In this document: in pieces, positions 7,342 through 15,850 of the stretch
How positions within the stretch are numbered: position 1 is the first letter of the stretch
Layout of the letters: every line of letters begins with the position of its first letter
DNA from: an uncultured Eubacteriales bacterium
Lineage (GTDB): Bacteria; Bacillota; Clostridia; Christensenellales; Aristaeellaceae
Assembly: GCA_902787835.1 (NCBI GenBank)
Contig: CADAHU010000004.1
Location: forward strand, 1-39,343
Length of the DNA: 39,343 bases
Direction of reading: 5' to 3'
The notes under the pieces: model-generated
Databases searched by the model: none
What the model saw: only the letters and a program-made list of their open reading frames with translations
What the model was told of the DNA's origin: nothing
Made by a program: the position numbers and the translations under genes

Positions 7342-8166
7342 ATGATGAAAATGAAATTGCTTGACCGCCTGATCCTGCGCTTCGGCGCGCTGCTGACGCT
7401 GGTGACGGGCGGCATATCGGTGGCGGCCGGCATCCTGCTTTACGGCAGCGATCTGGGCGACAGCCTGGTTATGCGCAGCCTGCCGCTGGCGCTGATCATC
7501 GCCGGCGCGGTGGCGGTGATCATCAGCGTGGTCAATTTCCTGGTGGCGCGGCGCTATACCGCCCGGCGCAAGGCCTTTATCACCCAGCCCAACGAGATGG
7601 GCGAATTGCGCATCGCCGTTTCCGCCGTGGAGAATCTGATCCAAAAATGCGTGGAGACCCACAAGGAAGTGCGCGTGCAGGAGATGAACGTGTACAACCA
7701 CCGCGGCTCCATCGATCTGGATCTGCGGGTGTCCATGAACAGCAACGTATCCATTCCCCACGCCGTGGAGCAGCTGCAGTCCCAGATCAAGCGCTATCTG
7801 GCCGCGTCCTCGGGCATCGAGGTGCACAATATCACCGTATCGGTGGATAAGACGCCCGGCGCGCCCGAGCCTGGACAGGAGGAGCCCCTGGCCGAGGTCG
7901 AGGATAAACCGGAAGAGAAGATCCCCATGCATCAGCGCATCTTTGGCCGCGATCCCAAGAAATCCCCGGTGGAGCAGATCACCGAGGCCGAAATGGTGAC
8001 GCCGCCCGAGGAGACCGAGGCGCCGGAAACGGAGGAAGCCCCCGCGGCGGAAGAAGAAGCGGCGCCTGCGGCTGAAGCGGAGATCGAAGACGTATCTGAC
8101 GGGGAGCCTGCAAAGACGCAGGAAGCGCCGGAAGAAGAAACTGAGGAGGAGATAAAGGATGAGTAA
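7342..8166 (+). CDS. amaP: Alkaline shock response membrane anchor protein AmaP
   Basis: The 274-residue protein has two transmembrane helices (about 15-35 and 47-68), a basic RRYTARRK stretch, and a cytoplasmic Asp23-like domain (about 80-170). This is the AmaP layout that tethers Asp23 to the membrane. The domain ends at about residue 172 (ITVSVDK). The following ~100 residues are dominated by Glu, Pro and Ala and lack any fold signal, so the protein is much longer than usual AmaP (roughly 180-200). TAAGGAGG at 7327-7334 serves ATG 7342. The end overlaps the next gene by 8 bp. Confidence 0.88.
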   Translation: MMKMKLLDRLILRFGALLTLVTGGISVAAGILLYGSDLGDSLVMRSLPLALIIAGAVAVIISVVNFLVARRYTARRKAFITQPNEMGELRIAVSAVENLIQKCVETHKEVRVQEMNVYNHRGSIDLDLRVSMNSNVSIPHAVEQLQSQIKRYLAASSGIEVHNITVSVDKTPGAPEPGQEEPLAEVEDKPEEKIPMHQRIFGRDPKKSPVEQITEAEMVTPPEETEAPETEEAPAAEEEAAPAAEAEIEDVSDGEPAKTQEAPEEETEEEIKDE

Positions 8167-8500
8167 TTCCTCAGAGAATGGGAATATGAAAAAACTGTTT
8201 ACGCCCGGCACGCCCCAGTGCGCGCTGCTGTGCGCTCTGATCGGGGCGGCCATCGCCGCGCTGCTGCTGACCATCGGCTTTTGGAAAACGCTGTTCATCG
8301 CCGCCTTCGGCGCGGTGGGCGGGCTGCTGGGCGGCATCAGCAACAAGGCCAACGCCGTGCGCGATTTGGTGAACCGCCGCATCCCTGACCGGGATGCGCC
8401 CATCAAGGAGATCGCCCGGGAGCATACCGAGATGGCCGATATGGTGGGCCGCATCGTATCCGATAAGGATACCGAAAACGATACCCAGGAAGAAGAATAA
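8159..8500 (+). CDS. DUF2273-like small membrane protein
   Basis: The 113-residue protein has two hydrophobic helices (about 20-40 and 43-60, the second glycine-rich: AAFGAVGGLLGGI). A charged cytoplasmic tail follows that ends in DTQEEE. Small two-helix proteins of the DUF2273 family regularly accompany asp23 and amaP in Firmicutes; position and topology fit. Its start lies within the end of amaP (8 bp overlap), which suggests coupled synthesis. Its role is unknown; a part in the Asp23 membrane assembly is inferred. Confidence 0.75.
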   Translation: MSNSSENGNMKKLFTPGTPQCALLCALIGAAIAALLLTIGFWKTLFIAAFGAVGGLLGGISNKANAVRDLVNRRIPDRDAPIKEIAREHTEMADMVGRIVSDKDTENDTQEEE

Positions 8501-8516
8501 CGGGGGATAAGGAATT

Positions 8517-8930
8517 ATGGCGCGTTCCAACGCACGGGCTGCGGCCATGCAGCTGGTGTACGAAAAACTGATGGGCGGCAGCGGAGAGGATACCCTGAAC
8601 GCGCTGATCGCTTTTGAGCCGGAAGGCGATGATCAGGCCTATATCGACCGGGTGTTTGCCGGGGTGGAGAGCCATGCGGAGGAGCTGGACGCGCTGATCG
8701 CAAAATTCAGCCCCACCCGCGAGATCGACCGCATTGCCCGGGTGGATCTGTGCATCCTGCGGGTGGCCCTCTACGAGATGCGCTTCGATCACGATACGCC
8801 CGCTTCGGTGGCGATCAACGAAGCCGTGGAGCTGGCCAAGCGCTTCAGCGAGCCCGCCAGCGCCCGCTTTATCAACGGTGTGCTGGGTTCCATCCTCCGC
8901 AGCGAGGATGGAGCGGGAGAAACCCCATGA
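8517..8930 (+). CDS. nusB: Transcription antitermination factor NusB
   Basis: The 137-residue, all-helical protein carries the NusB hallmarks: an N-terminal RSNARAAAMQLVYEKL helix, ELDALIAKFSPTREIDRIARVDLCILRVALYEM in the middle, and the C-terminal ASVAINEAVELAKRFSEPASARFINGVLGSIL. NusB binds boxA RNA with NusE (S10) to prevent early termination in rRNA operons. The next gene's ATG overlaps its stop (ATGA at 8927-8930). In Firmicutes nusB often follows asp23 and precedes folD/xseA, as here. Confidence 0.95.
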   Translation: MARSNARAAAMQLVYEKLMGGSGEDTLNALIAFEPEGDDQAYIDRVFAGVESHAEELDALIAKFSPTREIDRIARVDLCILRVALYEMRFDHDTPASVAINEAVELAKRFSEPASARFINGVLGSILRSEDGAGETP

Positions 8931-9868
8931 CCGTATTGGGGATCGATACCAGCTGCTATACCACCTCGGTGGCGGCGGCGGGAGAGGAAGGCGTGATTTG
9001 CTCGCACCGTTCCCTGCTGCCCGTTCCCCAGGGCGCACGCGGCCTTCGCCAGAGCGAGGCCGTTTTTGCGCATATAAGACAGCTGCCCGATCTGTATGAA
9101 AAGGCCCTGGCTGATCTGCAGGGGCGGACCATCGACGCCGTATGCGTTTCCGTCCGTCCCCGGGATGCGGAGGATTCCTATATGCCGGTGTTCCAGTCCG
9201 GCGCGGCCTTCGCCCGGGTGGCGGCCGCCACGCTGGGCGTGCCGATGCTGACCACCACCCATCAGCGCGGCCATGTGCGGGCGGCGCTGCAGGACAGCGG
9301 GCTGAAAGGCGGCCGCTATCTGGCGCTGCACCTGTCCGGCGGCACCACCGAGGTGCTTTGCATGCAGGGCGACGCGCTGGAGCTGATCTCCGGCACGCTG
9401 GATCTGCATGCCGGACAGCTGATCGACCGGGTGGGCGTGGCCCTGGGGCTTCCCTTCCCCGCCGGGCCCTACCTGGAAAAGCTGGCCATGCAGGGGCAGG
9501 CGCAATCGCTGCTGCCGGTCAGCATGGAGGCGGGCGGCTGCCATTTTTCGGGGGCCGAGGCCCGGGCGATGCAGTGGATCAAAAACAACGAACTGCCGCC
9601 GGAAAGCATTGCGGCGGAGGTATTCAGCCTGGCGGCCCGCACCGTGCTGCGGCTGCTTTCCGCCGCCCGGGAGAAAACCGGGATATCCGACGCCCTGCTT
9701 ACCGGCGGGGTCATGTCCTCCCAGCTGCTGCGCGATATGCTGTGCGAAATCAATCAGCGCCGCCGGCTGGGGCTTCGGCTGTACTTTGGTCAGCGTCAAT
9801 ACGCGGGGGACAACGCCGCGGGCGTGGCGCTGATCGGCTGCGACCGCATGATGGAGGAGCGTCCATGA
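8927..9868 (+). CDS. TsaD/Kae1-like ASKHA protein (TsaD paralogue)
   Basis: The 313-residue protein has the actin-like ATPase fold of TsaD/Kae1. It starts MTVLGIDTSCYTTSVA, has the metal-binding pair H112 and H116 (THQRGH), the phosphate loop LHLSGGTTEV, a second GGV motif (TGGVMSSQLLRDML) and a final aspartate motif (YAGDNAAGVALIG). True TsaD makes the t6A modification of tRNA with TsaB and TsaE and is usually about 340 residues. This copy is shorter, differs in the substrate loop, and sits between nusB and folD without tsaB or tsaE. It therefore looks like the second, uncharacterised Kae1-like protein seen in Clostridia. It starts at ATG 8927, within the nusB stop; the open frame upstream of that is not coding. 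Confidence 0.8.
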   Translation: MTVLGIDTSCYTTSVAAAGEEGVICSHRSLLPVPQGARGLRQSEAVFAHIRQLPDLYEKALADLQGRTIDAVCVSVRPRDAEDSYMPVFQSGAAFARVAAATLGVPMLTTTHQRGHVRAALQDSGLKGGRYLALHLSGGTTEVLCMQGDALELISGTLDLHAGQLIDRVGVALGLPFPAGPYLEKLAMQGQAQSLLPVSMEAGGCHFSGAEARAMQWIKNNELPPESIAAEVFSLAARTVLRLLSAAREKTGISDALLTGGVMSSQLLRDMLCEINQRRRLGLRLYFGQRQYAGDNAAGVALIGCDRMMEERP

Positions 9869-10707
9869 GTGCAATACTGCTAAACGGCAAAGCCTGCGCC
9901 GAAATGCTGGCGGAGGAGCAGCGCGCCCGCTGCGATGCGCTGAAGGCCCGGGGCATCATCCCGCAGCTGGCGGTGATCATGGTGGGGGAGGACCCCGCCA
10001 GCGCCGTCTATGTGCGCAACAAAGAGCGCGCCTGCCAGCGGCTGGGCATCGCCTCCCGCATGATTCATCTGCCGGAGACCGCTTCCCAGCAGGAGCTGAA
10101 CGCGCAGATCGACGCGCTGAACGCCGATCCCGCGGTGCATGGCATCCTGGTGCAGCTGCCGCTGCCGGGGCATCTGAACGAATCCGAAGCCCTGCTGCGC
10201 GTCAGCGCCCTGAAGGACGTGGACGGCTTCCATACCCTGAACGCCGGGCGGCTGGCCCAGGGCGCTCCCGGCATGCTGCCCTGCACGCCTAAGGGCATCC
10301 TGTACCTGCTCAGGCAGGCCGGGGTGGCGCTGGACGGAGCGCACGCGGTGGTGCTGGGCCGCAGCAATATTGTTGGCAAGCCGGTTTCCCTTTTGCTGCT
10401 GCGGGAAAACTGCACCGTCACCATCTGCCATTCCCATACCCGCGATCTGCCCGCCATCACCCGCCAGGCCGATATCCTGGTGGCGGCCATCGGCAAGCCG
10501 CGGTTCGTCACCGCCGACATGGTGAAGCCCGGGGCGGCGGTGATCGACGTGGGCATCAATCGGGTGGATGGCAAGCTCTGCGGCGACGTGGATTTTGAGG
10601 GCGTGGAGCAGGTGGCCGGGTGGATCACCCCGGTGCCCGGCGGCGTTGGCCCCATGACGGTGGCCATGCTGATGGAAAACACGCTGGAGGCCGCATGCAG
10701 GGCATAA
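9865..10707 (+). CDS. folD: Bifunctional methylenetetrahydrofolate dehydrogenase/cyclohydrolase FolD
   Basis: The 280-residue enzyme interconverts 5,10-methylene-, 5,10-methenyl- and 10-formyl-tetrahydrofolate with NADP. The catalytic lysine lies in YVRNKERAC (K53). The conserved GILVQLPLPGHLNE, DVDGFH and PCTPKGI motifs are present. The cofactor-binding GRSNIVGKPVSLLLL is intact, as is the C-terminal TPVPGGVGPMTVAMLMENT. The start ATG 9865 overlaps the previous stop (ATGA), and the end overlaps xseA by 13 bp. Nothing suggests a loss of function. Confidence 0.96.
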   Translation: MSAILLNGKACAEMLAEEQRARCDALKARGIIPQLAVIMVGEDPASAVYVRNKERACQRLGIASRMIHLPETASQQELNAQIDALNADPAVHGILVQLPLPGHLNESEALLRVSALKDVDGFHTLNAGRLAQGAPGMLPCTPKGILYLLRQAGVALDGAHAVVLGRSNIVGKPVSLLLLRENCTVTICHSHTRDLPAITRQADILVAAIGKPRFVTADMVKPGAAVIDVGINRVDGKLCGDVDFEGVEQVAGWITPVPGGVGPMTVAMLMENTLEAACRA

Positions 10708-11924
10708 CGCTTACCGTTTCCCAGCTGAACGATTATGTGCGCCGTTCCCTGGCCAGCGATCCCATCCTGCAGCAGGTGACGCTGCGGGGAGAGATCAGCA
10801 ATTTTAAAATGTACTCCTCGGGACATTGGTATTTTACCCTGAAGGACGAGCAGAGCCGCATCGACTGCGCGCTGTTCCGCCAGTATACCTACGGCGTTCC
10901 GTTCCGCCCCCAAGACGGCATGAGGGTGCTGGTATCCGGCGCGGCGGGGCTCTACGTGCAGGGCGGAAAGTATCAGTTTTACGCCGACGGCATGCGCCAG
11001 GACGGCGTGGGCGAACTGTACCAGCGCTATCTGGAGCTCAAGGAAAAGCTGACGGCGGAGGGGCTCTTCGACGCCGCCCGCAAGCGTCCGCTGCCCCTGC
11101 TGCCCCGCAAGGTGGGCATCGTCACATCGGCCTCCGGCGCGGTGCTGCATGATATCCGCACGGTGGCGGGCAGGCGGTTCCCAGGCATTCCGCTGGTGCT
11201 GCGACCCGCCCAGGTGCAGGGTGACGGCGCGGCCCAGGACGTGGCGGCGGGCATCCGCCGGGTGGCGGCCGTGCCCGGGGTGGATGTGATCATCGTGGGC
11301 CGCGGCGGCGGCTCCATGGAGGATCTGTGGGCCTTTAACGAGGAGATCGTTGCCCGCGCTGTGGCGGCCTGCCCGGTGCCGGTGATTTCCGCCGTGGGCC
11401 ATGAGACCGATACCACGCTGTGCGATTACGCCGCCGATATGCGCGCGCCCACGCCCTCCGCGGCGGCGGAGCTGGCGGTGCCCGAGCTGGACGCCCTGAC
11501 GCAAACCGTCCGGGAGCTGCGGCTGCGCGGCGCGCGGGCGGCTGCGGCAAGGGCGCTGCAGCTGCGCCAAACGCTGCAGGCCATCGAGCTGCGCCTGCAG
11601 GGCTGCCAGCCGCTGCACCATGTGCGGCAGATGCGGCAGCAGGCCGATTTTCTGCGACAGCGGCTGGAGGCTGCCCAAAGCAAGCGGCTGGAGCTGCTGG
11701 GCCAGCGCGTGGCGGCCCTTGCGGGCAAGCTGCGCTCGGTGGGCCCGCGGCAGGCGCTGGACCGCGGATACGCCATCGCTCTGCGCGGCGGCGCGCCTGT
11801 GACCGGTGTCGCCCAGGCAAAGGACGAAATGACGATTTTATTCCGGGATGGCCACGCCCAGGTGCGCGTGCTGTCCACAAAGGAGGGGGATCCCTTTGGC
11901 GGAGAAAAAGGAAGCGAGCTTTGA
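10695..11924 (+). CDS. xseA: Exodeoxyribonuclease VII large subunit
   Basis: The 409-residue protein has the N-terminal OB-fold (about 1-100: LTVSQLNDYVRRSLASDP, then GEISNFKMYSSGHWYFTLKD). The catalytic domain contains KVGIVTSASGAVLHDI, DVIIVGRGGGSMEDLWAFNEE and VISAVGHETDTTLCDYAADMRAPTPSAAAE. A long Ala/Leu/Arg-rich coiled-coil follows to the C terminus. With XseB it degrades single-stranded DNA in repair. Translation most likely starts at ATG 10695 inside folD rather than at upstream codons, because MQGITLTVSQLN is the normal family start. xseB begins within its 3' end. Confidence 0.95.
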   Translation: MQGITLTVSQLNDYVRRSLASDPILQQVTLRGEISNFKMYSSGHWYFTLKDEQSRIDCALFRQYTYGVPFRPQDGMRVLVSGAAGLYVQGGKYQFYADGMRQDGVGELYQRYLELKEKLTAEGLFDAARKRPLPLLPRKVGIVTSASGAVLHDIRTVAGRRFPGIPLVLRPAQVQGDGAAQDVAAGIRRVAAVPGVDVIIVGRGGGSMEDLWAFNEEIVARAVAACPVPVISAVGHETDTTLCDYAADMRAPTPSAAAELAVPELDALTQTVRELRLRGARAAAARALQLRQTLQAIELRLQGCQPLHHVRQMRQQADFLRQRLEAAQSKRLELLGQRVAALAGKLRSVGPRQALDRGYAIALRGGAPVTGVAQAKDEMTILFRDGHAQVRVLSTKEGDPFGGEKGSEL

Positions 11925-12099
11925 GGAGCGCCTGCTGGCGCTGGAGGAGCTGGTCAAGCAGATGGAGGCCGGCGGCATGCCCCTGGCCGATACCCTGAAG
12001 GCCTACGAGCAGGGGGAAAAGCTGGCCGAAAGCCTTAAAAAAGAGCTGACGGCGGCGGAGGAGCGGCTTACCGTGCTCCGCGAGGGGGACGAGGCATGA
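11896..12099 (+). CDS. xseB: Exodeoxyribonuclease VII small subunit
   Basis: The 67-residue product has the XseB core: FEERLLALEELVKQMEAGGMPLADTLKAYEQGEKL, followed by a charged helix. Many small subunits pack along the XseA coiled-coil. The likely start is TTG 11896, set by AGGAGG at 11881-11886 with 9-nt spacing. The open frame goes further upstream, but that part is xseA coding sequence in another frame. The stop overlaps the ispA start (ATGA at 12096-12099). Confidence 0.92.
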   Translation: MAEKKEASFEERLLALEELVKQMEAGGMPLADTLKAYEQGEKLAESLKKELTAAEERLTVLREGDEA

Positions 12100-12962
12100 G
12101 CTACCAGGAGCAATACGATTATTTCCGCCTGGCAGCCGAGGAGGCGCTGCGCGGCGCAGTGCCTGCCGACGTGCCCGAGCCCCTGCGCTCCGCCATGAAT
12201 TACAGCCTGCTGGCGGGCGGCAAGCGCCTGCGCCCCGTGCTGCTGCTGGCGGCGTATAACCTGCAGGCGGCCGATATCACCCCGGCCCTGCCCTTCGCGG
12301 CGGCGCTGGAGATGGTGCACACCTACTCGCTGATCCACGATGACCTGCCGGCGATGGATAACGATGATCTGCGCCGGGGCAAGCCCACCTGCCACAAGGT
12401 ATACGGCGAGGGCATGGCGGTGCTGGCGGGGGACGGGCTGCTGAGCCTGGCCTTTGAGACCATGGCCCAGAGCGGGCATCCCCGGGCCTTGGCGGCCCTG
12501 CGGGAGCTGGCGCTGCGCTGCGGCACCCGGGGTATGGTGGCCGGGCAGTGCGCCGATCTGCGGGCCGAGGAAACCGGCGGCGACGCCGATCTGCTGCATT
12601 ACATCCACCGGCACAAGACCGCCGATCTGCTCACCGCTCCCGTGGTGATGGGCCTGACGCTGGCCGGAGCGGAGGATAACCGGATTTCGGCGGGCCGGGA
12701 ATACGGCCAGAATCTGGGCGTGGCCTTCCAGATCATCGACGATATCCTGGATGTGACCGGCAACGAGATCCAGCTGGGCAAGCACATCGGCAAGGATGCC
12801 CAGGAGAACAAATGCACCTGGGTATCGGTGTACGGCCTGGAAAAGGCGCGGAAGGACGCGGCGGAATATACCGGGCGGGCCGTGGCCGCGCTGGATATTT
12901 GGGGCGAGAAAGCGATTTTTTTGAAAACACTTGCGCAGCACATGCTTGTGCGCGTACAATAA
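12096..12962 (+). CDS. ispA: Polyprenyl synthetase (farnesyl/geranylgeranyl diphosphate synthase)
   Basis: The 288-residue trans-prenyltransferase joins IPP to allylic diphosphates to make C15 or C20 precursors. The substrate-binding GGKRLRPVLLLAA is present. Both aspartate-rich Mg motifs are intact: D82-D83 to D88 (HDDLPAMDNDD) and D215-D216 to D219 (QIIDDILD). The KTADLL motif and the GKHIGKDAQENKCTWVSVYG region are also present. The residues before the first motif (MVHTYSL) fit an IspA-type short-chain enzyme, but chain length is not proven. xseA-xseB-ispA is a common Firmicutes order. The usual dxs neighbour is absent, and the pathway genes dxr and ispG lie further down this operon. Confidence 0.93.
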   Translation: MSYQEQYDYFRLAAEEALRGAVPADVPEPLRSAMNYSLLAGGKRLRPVLLLAAYNLQAADITPALPFAAALEMVHTYSLIHDDLPAMDNDDLRRGKPTCHKVYGEGMAVLAGDGLLSLAFETMAQSGHPRALAALRELALRCGTRGMVAGQCADLRAEETGGDADLLHYIHRHKTADLLTAPVVMGLTLAGAEDNRISAGREYGQNLGVAFQIIDDILDVTGNEIQLGKHIGKDAQENKCTWVSVYGLEKARKDAAEYTGRAVAALDIWGEKAIFLKTLAQHMLVRVQ

Positions 12963-12989
12963 CGAGGAACAACGGAGGAGGTGCCGCAT

Positions 12990-13553
12990 ATGGCAATGGA
13001 CAATTTTCTGGAAGAGGTGGCGACCCGGCGCAACCGGGGCGTGGAGACGGTTTCCTATATCCTGGCCAACGTGCTGATGATCGTGTTCGCCGTGCTGGCG
13101 TTCATGCATTTCATGTCGCTGCAGACCGTGATCGGCCAGTACGGCCTGGTGGATATTCTGGTGGGCGTGGTGCTGCCCATGCTGGTTACCGGCGGTATCG
13201 CGGCGTTCCTGTTTTTGTACCGCGACCGCTGCCGCACCGAGTATGAGTATACCTTCACCAACGGGCAGATGGATTTTGCCCAGGTGTTCAACAACAAAAA
13301 GCGCAAGAATCTGGGCACCATGAACGTCAAAAACGTGGAAGCCATGGGCCTGGTGGCCTCCGGCTCCTTCAACCGCTATATCAATATGCCCGGCATCAAG
13401 CGCAGCAACTGGTTTGTCAACCGCGACGCCCAGCTGTTCTACTTCTATTTCAGCAAGGATCAGCAGAAGCGCATCATCATCATTGAAGCCAGCGATGATC
13501 TGGTCGCTCTGATCAAGCGCTACGCCGCCCAGGGCGCCTATCAGGTGAACTGA
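12990..13553 (+). CDS. DUF6106-like two-helix membrane protein
   Basis: The 187-residue protein begins with an amphipathic segment (MAMDNFLEEVATRRNR). It has two transmembrane helices (about 22-44 and 54-77) and a cytoplasmic domain of ~110 residues, which includes YEYTFTNGQMDFAQVFNNKKRKNLGTMNVKNVEAMG and ends in a conserved-looking RYAAQGAYQVN. This resembles the uncharacterised DUF6106 family of Clostridia; the assignment is from memory of that sequence type. The cytoplasmic part reads like a bacterial PH-type or YcxB-like beta domain, but this is a guess. GGAGGAGG at about 12974-12981 selects ATG 12990 over GTG 12981. Its stop overlaps the next start (TGATG). Confidence 0.7.
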   Translation: MAMDNFLEEVATRRNRGVETVSYILANVLMIVFAVLAFMHFMSLQTVIGQYGLVDILVGVVLPMLVTGGIAAFLFLYRDRCRTEYEYTFTNGQMDFAQVFNNKKRKNLGTMNVKNVEAMGLVASGSFNRYINMPGIKRSNWFVNRDAQLFYFYFSKDQQKRIIIIEASDDLVALIKRYAAQGAYQVN

Positions 13554-14698
13554 TGGAGTGCTATCTGGATAACAGCGCCACCACGCAGCCGACGGAGAGC
13601 GTGGTGCGCGCGATGGGGGACTGCATGCGGACGGGCTACTTTAATCCCTCCGCGCTGTACGCACCGGCGGTGCAGGTGGAAAAGCAGCTTGCCGCCTGCC
13701 GGGAGCTGATCGCCGCCCGGCTGCATGCCGATGCCAAACGGGTGATCTTTACCTCCGGCGGCACCGAGGCCGATAACCTGGCCATATTGAGCCTGCTCAG
13801 CGATCGCCGCGGCGGGCGGGTGCTGTTTACCGTGGGCGAGCATCCCGCGGTGCGCGTGCCCTGCGAATATCTGCGGGGCCACGGCTTTGACGTGCAGGAG
13901 ATCCCCTATGACGGGGCGGGCCTGGTGCGCATGGATGCCCTGGAGGCGCTGATGACGCCCGATACCCGGCTGATTTGCGTGATGCAGGTCAACAACGAGA
14001 CCGGCGCGGTGATGCCCATCCGGGAGATCGCCGCCCTGCGGGACAGGCTGTGCCCCCAGGCGCTGCTGCATGTGGACGGCGTGCAGGGGTTCATGCGCCT
14101 GCCCATCGATCTGCGCGCCCTGGGCGTGGATAGCTACGCCCTTTCCGGCCATAAGATCCACGGCCCCAAGGGCATCGGCGCGCTGGTGTACGGCGAGCGG
14201 GTGAAGCTCACCGCCCGGGCACTGGGCGGCGGCCAGGAAAAGAACCTGCGCAGCGGCACGGAGAACGTGCCCGGCATCCTGGGCCTGATGGAGGCCATCC
14301 GCAGCTATCCGGCGGAGAATGCCATGCAGGCAAACAAAATGCGGCTGCATGACCGCCTGCGTGAAATCGCGGGGGAGAGCTTTTATGTGAACGGCCCGCA
14401 GCCGGATGGCCCTTTGGCCGCCCCGCACATCCTCAATTGCTCCCTGGTGCCGGTGCGCTCCGAGACCATGATCTACGCCCTGGAGGCCGATCACGTGTAT
14501 GTGGCGGCGGGCTCCGCCTGCTCCAGCCATAAGCAGAAGGTCTCCACCGTGCTTACCGCCATGCAGGTGCCCCGCCGGGTGGCGGAATCGGCGCTGCGGT
14601 TCTCGCTCTCGCCCTTTACCACGGCGGAGCAGATCGATTACGCCGCCGATTGCATCGCGCGCCACTTTGAAATGCTCAAACGCTACGAAAGAAGGTAA
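13553..14698 (+). CDS. Cysteine desulfurase (NifS/IscS family)
   Basis: The 381-residue PLP enzyme takes sulfur from cysteine as a persulfide. Key parts are MECYLDNSATTQP at the start, SGGTEADNLAI for cofactor binding, and the PLP lysine K201 (ALSGHKIHGPKG). RSGTENVPGILG and the active cysteine C323 in GSACSSHKQK complete the set. The short loop around C323 fits the IscS/NifS-like class I type. It is directly followed by thiI, as in Bacillus where a dedicated desulfurase feeds ThiI. The job is therefore probably sulfur supply for 4-thiouridine in tRNA (and possibly thiamine); this rests on context. Its start overlaps the upstream stop (TGATG at 13551-13555). Confidence 0.92.
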   Translation: MECYLDNSATTQPTESVVRAMGDCMRTGYFNPSALYAPAVQVEKQLAACRELIAARLHADAKRVIFTSGGTEADNLAILSLLSDRRGGRVLFTVGEHPAVRVPCEYLRGHGFDVQEIPYDGAGLVRMDALEALMTPDTRLICVMQVNNETGAVMPIREIAALRDRLCPQALLHVDGVQGFMRLPIDLRALGVDSYALSGHKIHGPKGIGALVYGERVKLTARALGGGQEKNLRSGTENVPGILGLMEAIRSYPAENAMQANKMRLHDRLREIAGESFYVNGPQPDGPLAAPHILNCSLVPVRSETMIYALEADHVYVAAGSACSSHKQKVSTVLTAMQVPRRVAESALRFSLSPFTTAEQIDYAADCIARHFEMLKRYERR

Positions 14699-14704
14699 CA
14701 TTTT

Positions 14705-15850
14705 TTGCGTCAACTGATCCTGATCCGCTATGGCGAGATTTATCTGAAGGGGCTGAACCGGCCCTATTTTATGCATGCGCTGGTGGAGCGCGTCAAGCAG
14801 GCCGTGCGCCCCTTCGGCGGCAAGGTCTGGCTGCATGACGCCCGCATCTTTGTCAGCGATATGACCGATATGGAAGCCTGCATGACGGCGGTCAGCAAGG
14901 TGTTTGGCGTTCACAGCCTGTGTCCGGCCATCGAGATGGACAAGGCCGATTTCAATGCCATCTGCGAAAAGGCCGCCGAGATGATGCAGGGCCTGACCGG
15001 CACCTTCAAGGTGGACGCCCGCCGCAGCGACAAGCGCTACCCCATGACCTCGCCGGAGATCAACATGGAGGCCGGCGGCTATATCCTGCACCACACCGAG
15101 GGGCTGACCGTGGATATCCACAAGCCCGAGCATGTGATGAACATCGAGATCCGCGATCACGCTTATCTGTATGTCAAGGTGATCGAGGCGGTGGGCGGCA
15201 TGCCAGTGGGCACCGGCGGCAAGGCGACTCTGCTGCTTTCCGGCGGCATCGACAGCCCGGTGGCCGGATACATGATCGGCAAGCGCGGCGTGGAGATCAG
15301 CGCCGTGCATTTCCACAGCTATCCCTATACCAGCGAGCGCGCCAAGGAAAAGGTGATCACCCTGGCCAAGCAGCTCAGCGAATACTGCTGCGGCATCCGC
15401 CTGTATGTGGTGCCCTTCACCGAGCCGCAGCTGACCATCCACGAAAAATGCCCCGAGGAATACGGCACGCTGATCATGCGCCGGTTCATGATGCGCATCG
15501 CGGCAAAGATCGCGGAGAAGGAGGGCGCCCGCGCCCTGATCACCGGCGAGAGCATCGGCCAGGTGGCCAGCCAGACCATCGAGGCCCTGTGCTGCACCGA
15601 CGCCGTGGCCGGCATGCCGGTGTTCCGCCCGCTGATCGGCAACGATAAGATCGAGATCATCCGCATTGCGGAAAAGATCGGCACCTACGAGACCAGCTGC
15701 CTGCCCTATGAGGACTGCTGCACGGTGTTTACCCCCCGGCATCCCGCCACCCATCCCAAACTGGATCATGTGGAAAAGGCGGAAAGCTGCCTGGATATCG
15801 AGGGCCTGGTGAACGCCTGCGTGGAGGGCGCGGAGCTGCTGGAGGTATGA
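14705..15850 (+). CDS. thiI: tRNA 4-thiouridine synthase ThiI
   Basis: The 381-residue protein has an N-terminal ferredoxin-like and THUMP RNA-binding part (about 1-165, including FKVDARRSDKRYPMTSPEINMEAGG). An adenylating PP-loop domain with SGGIDSPVAGYM follows (SGGIDS at 179-184), then HFHSYPYTSERAKEKV and LITGESIGQVASQTIEAL. It lacks the C-terminal rhodanese domain of the E. coli enzyme, as usual in Firmicutes, so it needs the adjacent cysteine desulfurase as sulfur donor. The start is TTG 14705, preceded by AAGAAGG at 9-nt spacing; no nearby ATG gives the RQLILIRYGEIYLKG start. The next gene begins in its stop (ATGA at 15847-15850). Confidence 0.95.
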   Translation: MRQLILIRYGEIYLKGLNRPYFMHALVERVKQAVRPFGGKVWLHDARIFVSDMTDMEACMTAVSKVFGVHSLCPAIEMDKADFNAICEKAAEMMQGLTGTFKVDARRSDKRYPMTSPEINMEAGGYILHHTEGLTVDIHKPEHVMNIEIRDHAYLYVKVIEAVGGMPVGTGGKATLLLSGGIDSPVAGYMIGKRGVEISAVHFHSYPYTSERAKEKVITLAKQLSEYCCGIRLYVVPFTEPQLTIHEKCPEEYGTLIMRRFMMRIAAKIAEKEGARALITGESIGQVASQTIEALCCTDAVAGMPVFRPLIGNDKIEIIRIAEKIGTYETSCLPYEDCCTVFTPRHPATHPKLDHVEKAESCLDIEGLVNACVEGAELLEV

